A DNA stretch of 5,223 nucleotides, from positions 1 through 5,223 of the forward strand of contig JAUVOA010000125.1 of the NCBI GenBank assembly GCA_030599445.1. The letters are read 5' to 3'. Positions 4,845 through 5,223 of this stretch are shown here, in pieces. The notes under the pieces were generated by a model. It worked only from the letters and a program-made list of their open reading frames with translations, did no database searches and was not told where the DNA came from. Positions within the stretch are counted from its first letter, which is position 1, and each line of letters begins with the position of its first letter. The stretch is from Atribacterota bacterium. GTDB lineage: Bacteria > Atribacterota > Phoenicimicrobiia > Phoenicimicrobiales > Phoenicimicrobiaceae. A program made the position numbers and the translations under genes.

Positions 4845-5223
4845 TTAAAATAGACCTTCTTCTTTCTTCTCGGTCTCTTCTTCTGCTACTGTTTCTTCCG
4901 CTGCTTCTTCTTTTTCTTCTTCTTTACTTTCTTCTTCTTTACTTTCTTCTTCTTTACTTTCTTCTTCTTTACTTTCTTCTTCTTTACTTTCTTCTTCTTT
5001 TTCTTCTACTTTACTTTCTTCTTCTTTTTCTTCTACTTTAGCTTCCACTTTAACTTGGGGAGCTTCTTCCAGTTCCCTGTTATAAACATCTAAAACTGCA
5101 TTTTGATTTTTTTCTCTAATCTCGGTATTTATAGGATGGGCAATATCCTTATGATCTCAATTAGGAAGTCTCTTGCTAGGCATCGCTACAAACATACCCT
5201 TAGTGCCATCAATAACTCGTAAA
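4845..5223 (-). pseudogene. spoVG: SpoVG septation/regulatory protein, partial, with in-frame TGA and acidic repeat tail
   Basis: SpoVG is a small nucleic-acid-binding regulator, first known from septation and sporulation in Bacillus. The reading frame entering from the right edge gives LRVIDGTKGMFVAMPSKRLP, then Asn and a TGA (5157-5159), then DHKDIAHPINTEIREKNQNA and on to a TAA at 4845-4847. This matches the B. subtilis core (VIDGNNGLFVAMPSKR...DIAHPIN) without indels. The TGA aligns with a Gly in B. subtilis; GGA to TGA is one change, as is TGG to TGA if this lineage has Trp there. The frame stays open for 103 codons beyond it. The tail is far longer than the short B. subtilis C-terminus and almost wholly Glu, Lys and Ser. 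The N-terminus lies outside the window. Nonsense mutation, sequencing error and readthrough all remain possible. Confidence 0.9.
4923..4997 (-). repeat. Five perfect 15-bp repeats encoding EEESK in spoVG
   Basis: On the plus strand the unit TTTACTTTCTTCTTC occurs five times in a row with no mismatch (75 bp). It encodes the pentapeptide EEESK on the minus strand. Next to it, on the N-terminal side, two copies of a nine-residue unit VEEKEEESK span 4983-5036, the inner one sharing its last five residues with the array. Perfect identity at DNA level points to recent slipped-strand or recombinational expansion. Confidence 0.92.

Noticed and set aside
5157..5159. UGA as selenocysteine in SpoVG
   Set aside because: SpoVG is not a known selenoprotein family, no Cys is expected at this position, and I see no clear SECIS-like stem right after the codon.
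4845..5223. Genome-wide reassignment of UGA to Gly or Trp
   Set aside because: Such codes make in-frame TGA frequent, particularly in low-GC genomes. None is found in pth, rplY, prs or glmU, and the two GlmU Trp codons are TGG.

Overview
The window carries a low-GC bacterial housekeeping cluster, nearly all on the minus strand. In transcription order (right to left) it reads: 3' part of spoVG, tRNA-Gln(UUG), glmU, prs, rplY (L25/CTC type), pth, then a strong terminator hairpin. The order spoVG-glmU-prs-ctc-pth is the familiar Bacillota arrangement. The AT-rich, repeat-laden intergenic DNA and the long acidic protein tails would also fit a deep-branching or candidate-phylum bacterium (for example Atribacterota-like), so the host cannot be fixed from this window.

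Layout by region. 1-64: possible last codons of a plus-strand gene converging on the cluster. 65-505: AT-rich non-coding DNA with two perfect hairpins, a tandem heptamer block and one copy of a dispersed word-like repeat. 506-537: intrinsic terminator closing the cluster. 589-1173 pth (TTG start), 1199-1906 rplY (GTG start), 1907-2099 a leader made almost entirely of 7-8 bp repeats in inverted arrangement, 2100-3062 prs (TTG start), 3106-4482 glmU (ATG start chosen by its ribosome binding site). 4483-4740: leader with a GC-rich palindromic element and a second, inverted copy of the dispersed repeat. 4741-4815: tRNA-Gln with encoded CCA. 4845-5223: spoVG 3' part, running off the window.

The genes serve cell-envelope precursor synthesis (GlmU makes UDP-GlcNAc), nucleotide precursor supply (Prs makes PRPP) and translation (L25 on 5S rRNA, Pth recycling peptidyl-tRNA, tRNA-Gln), with SpoVG as a nucleic-acid-binding regulator at the head. 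The enzyme motifs look functional, apart from a Met at a normally Asn position in Pth.

The points most worth following are: an in-frame TGA inside the conserved core of spoVG with the frame intact on both sides; a SpoVG C-terminal tail made of five perfect 15-bp repeats, echoed by an independent acidic tail on L25; a 37-bp repeat (35/37 identical) in inverted orientation on either side of the glmU-pth block; and short tandem 7-8 bp repeats at several intergenic sites. I found no evidence for a wholly new defence, mobile or biosynthetic system here.
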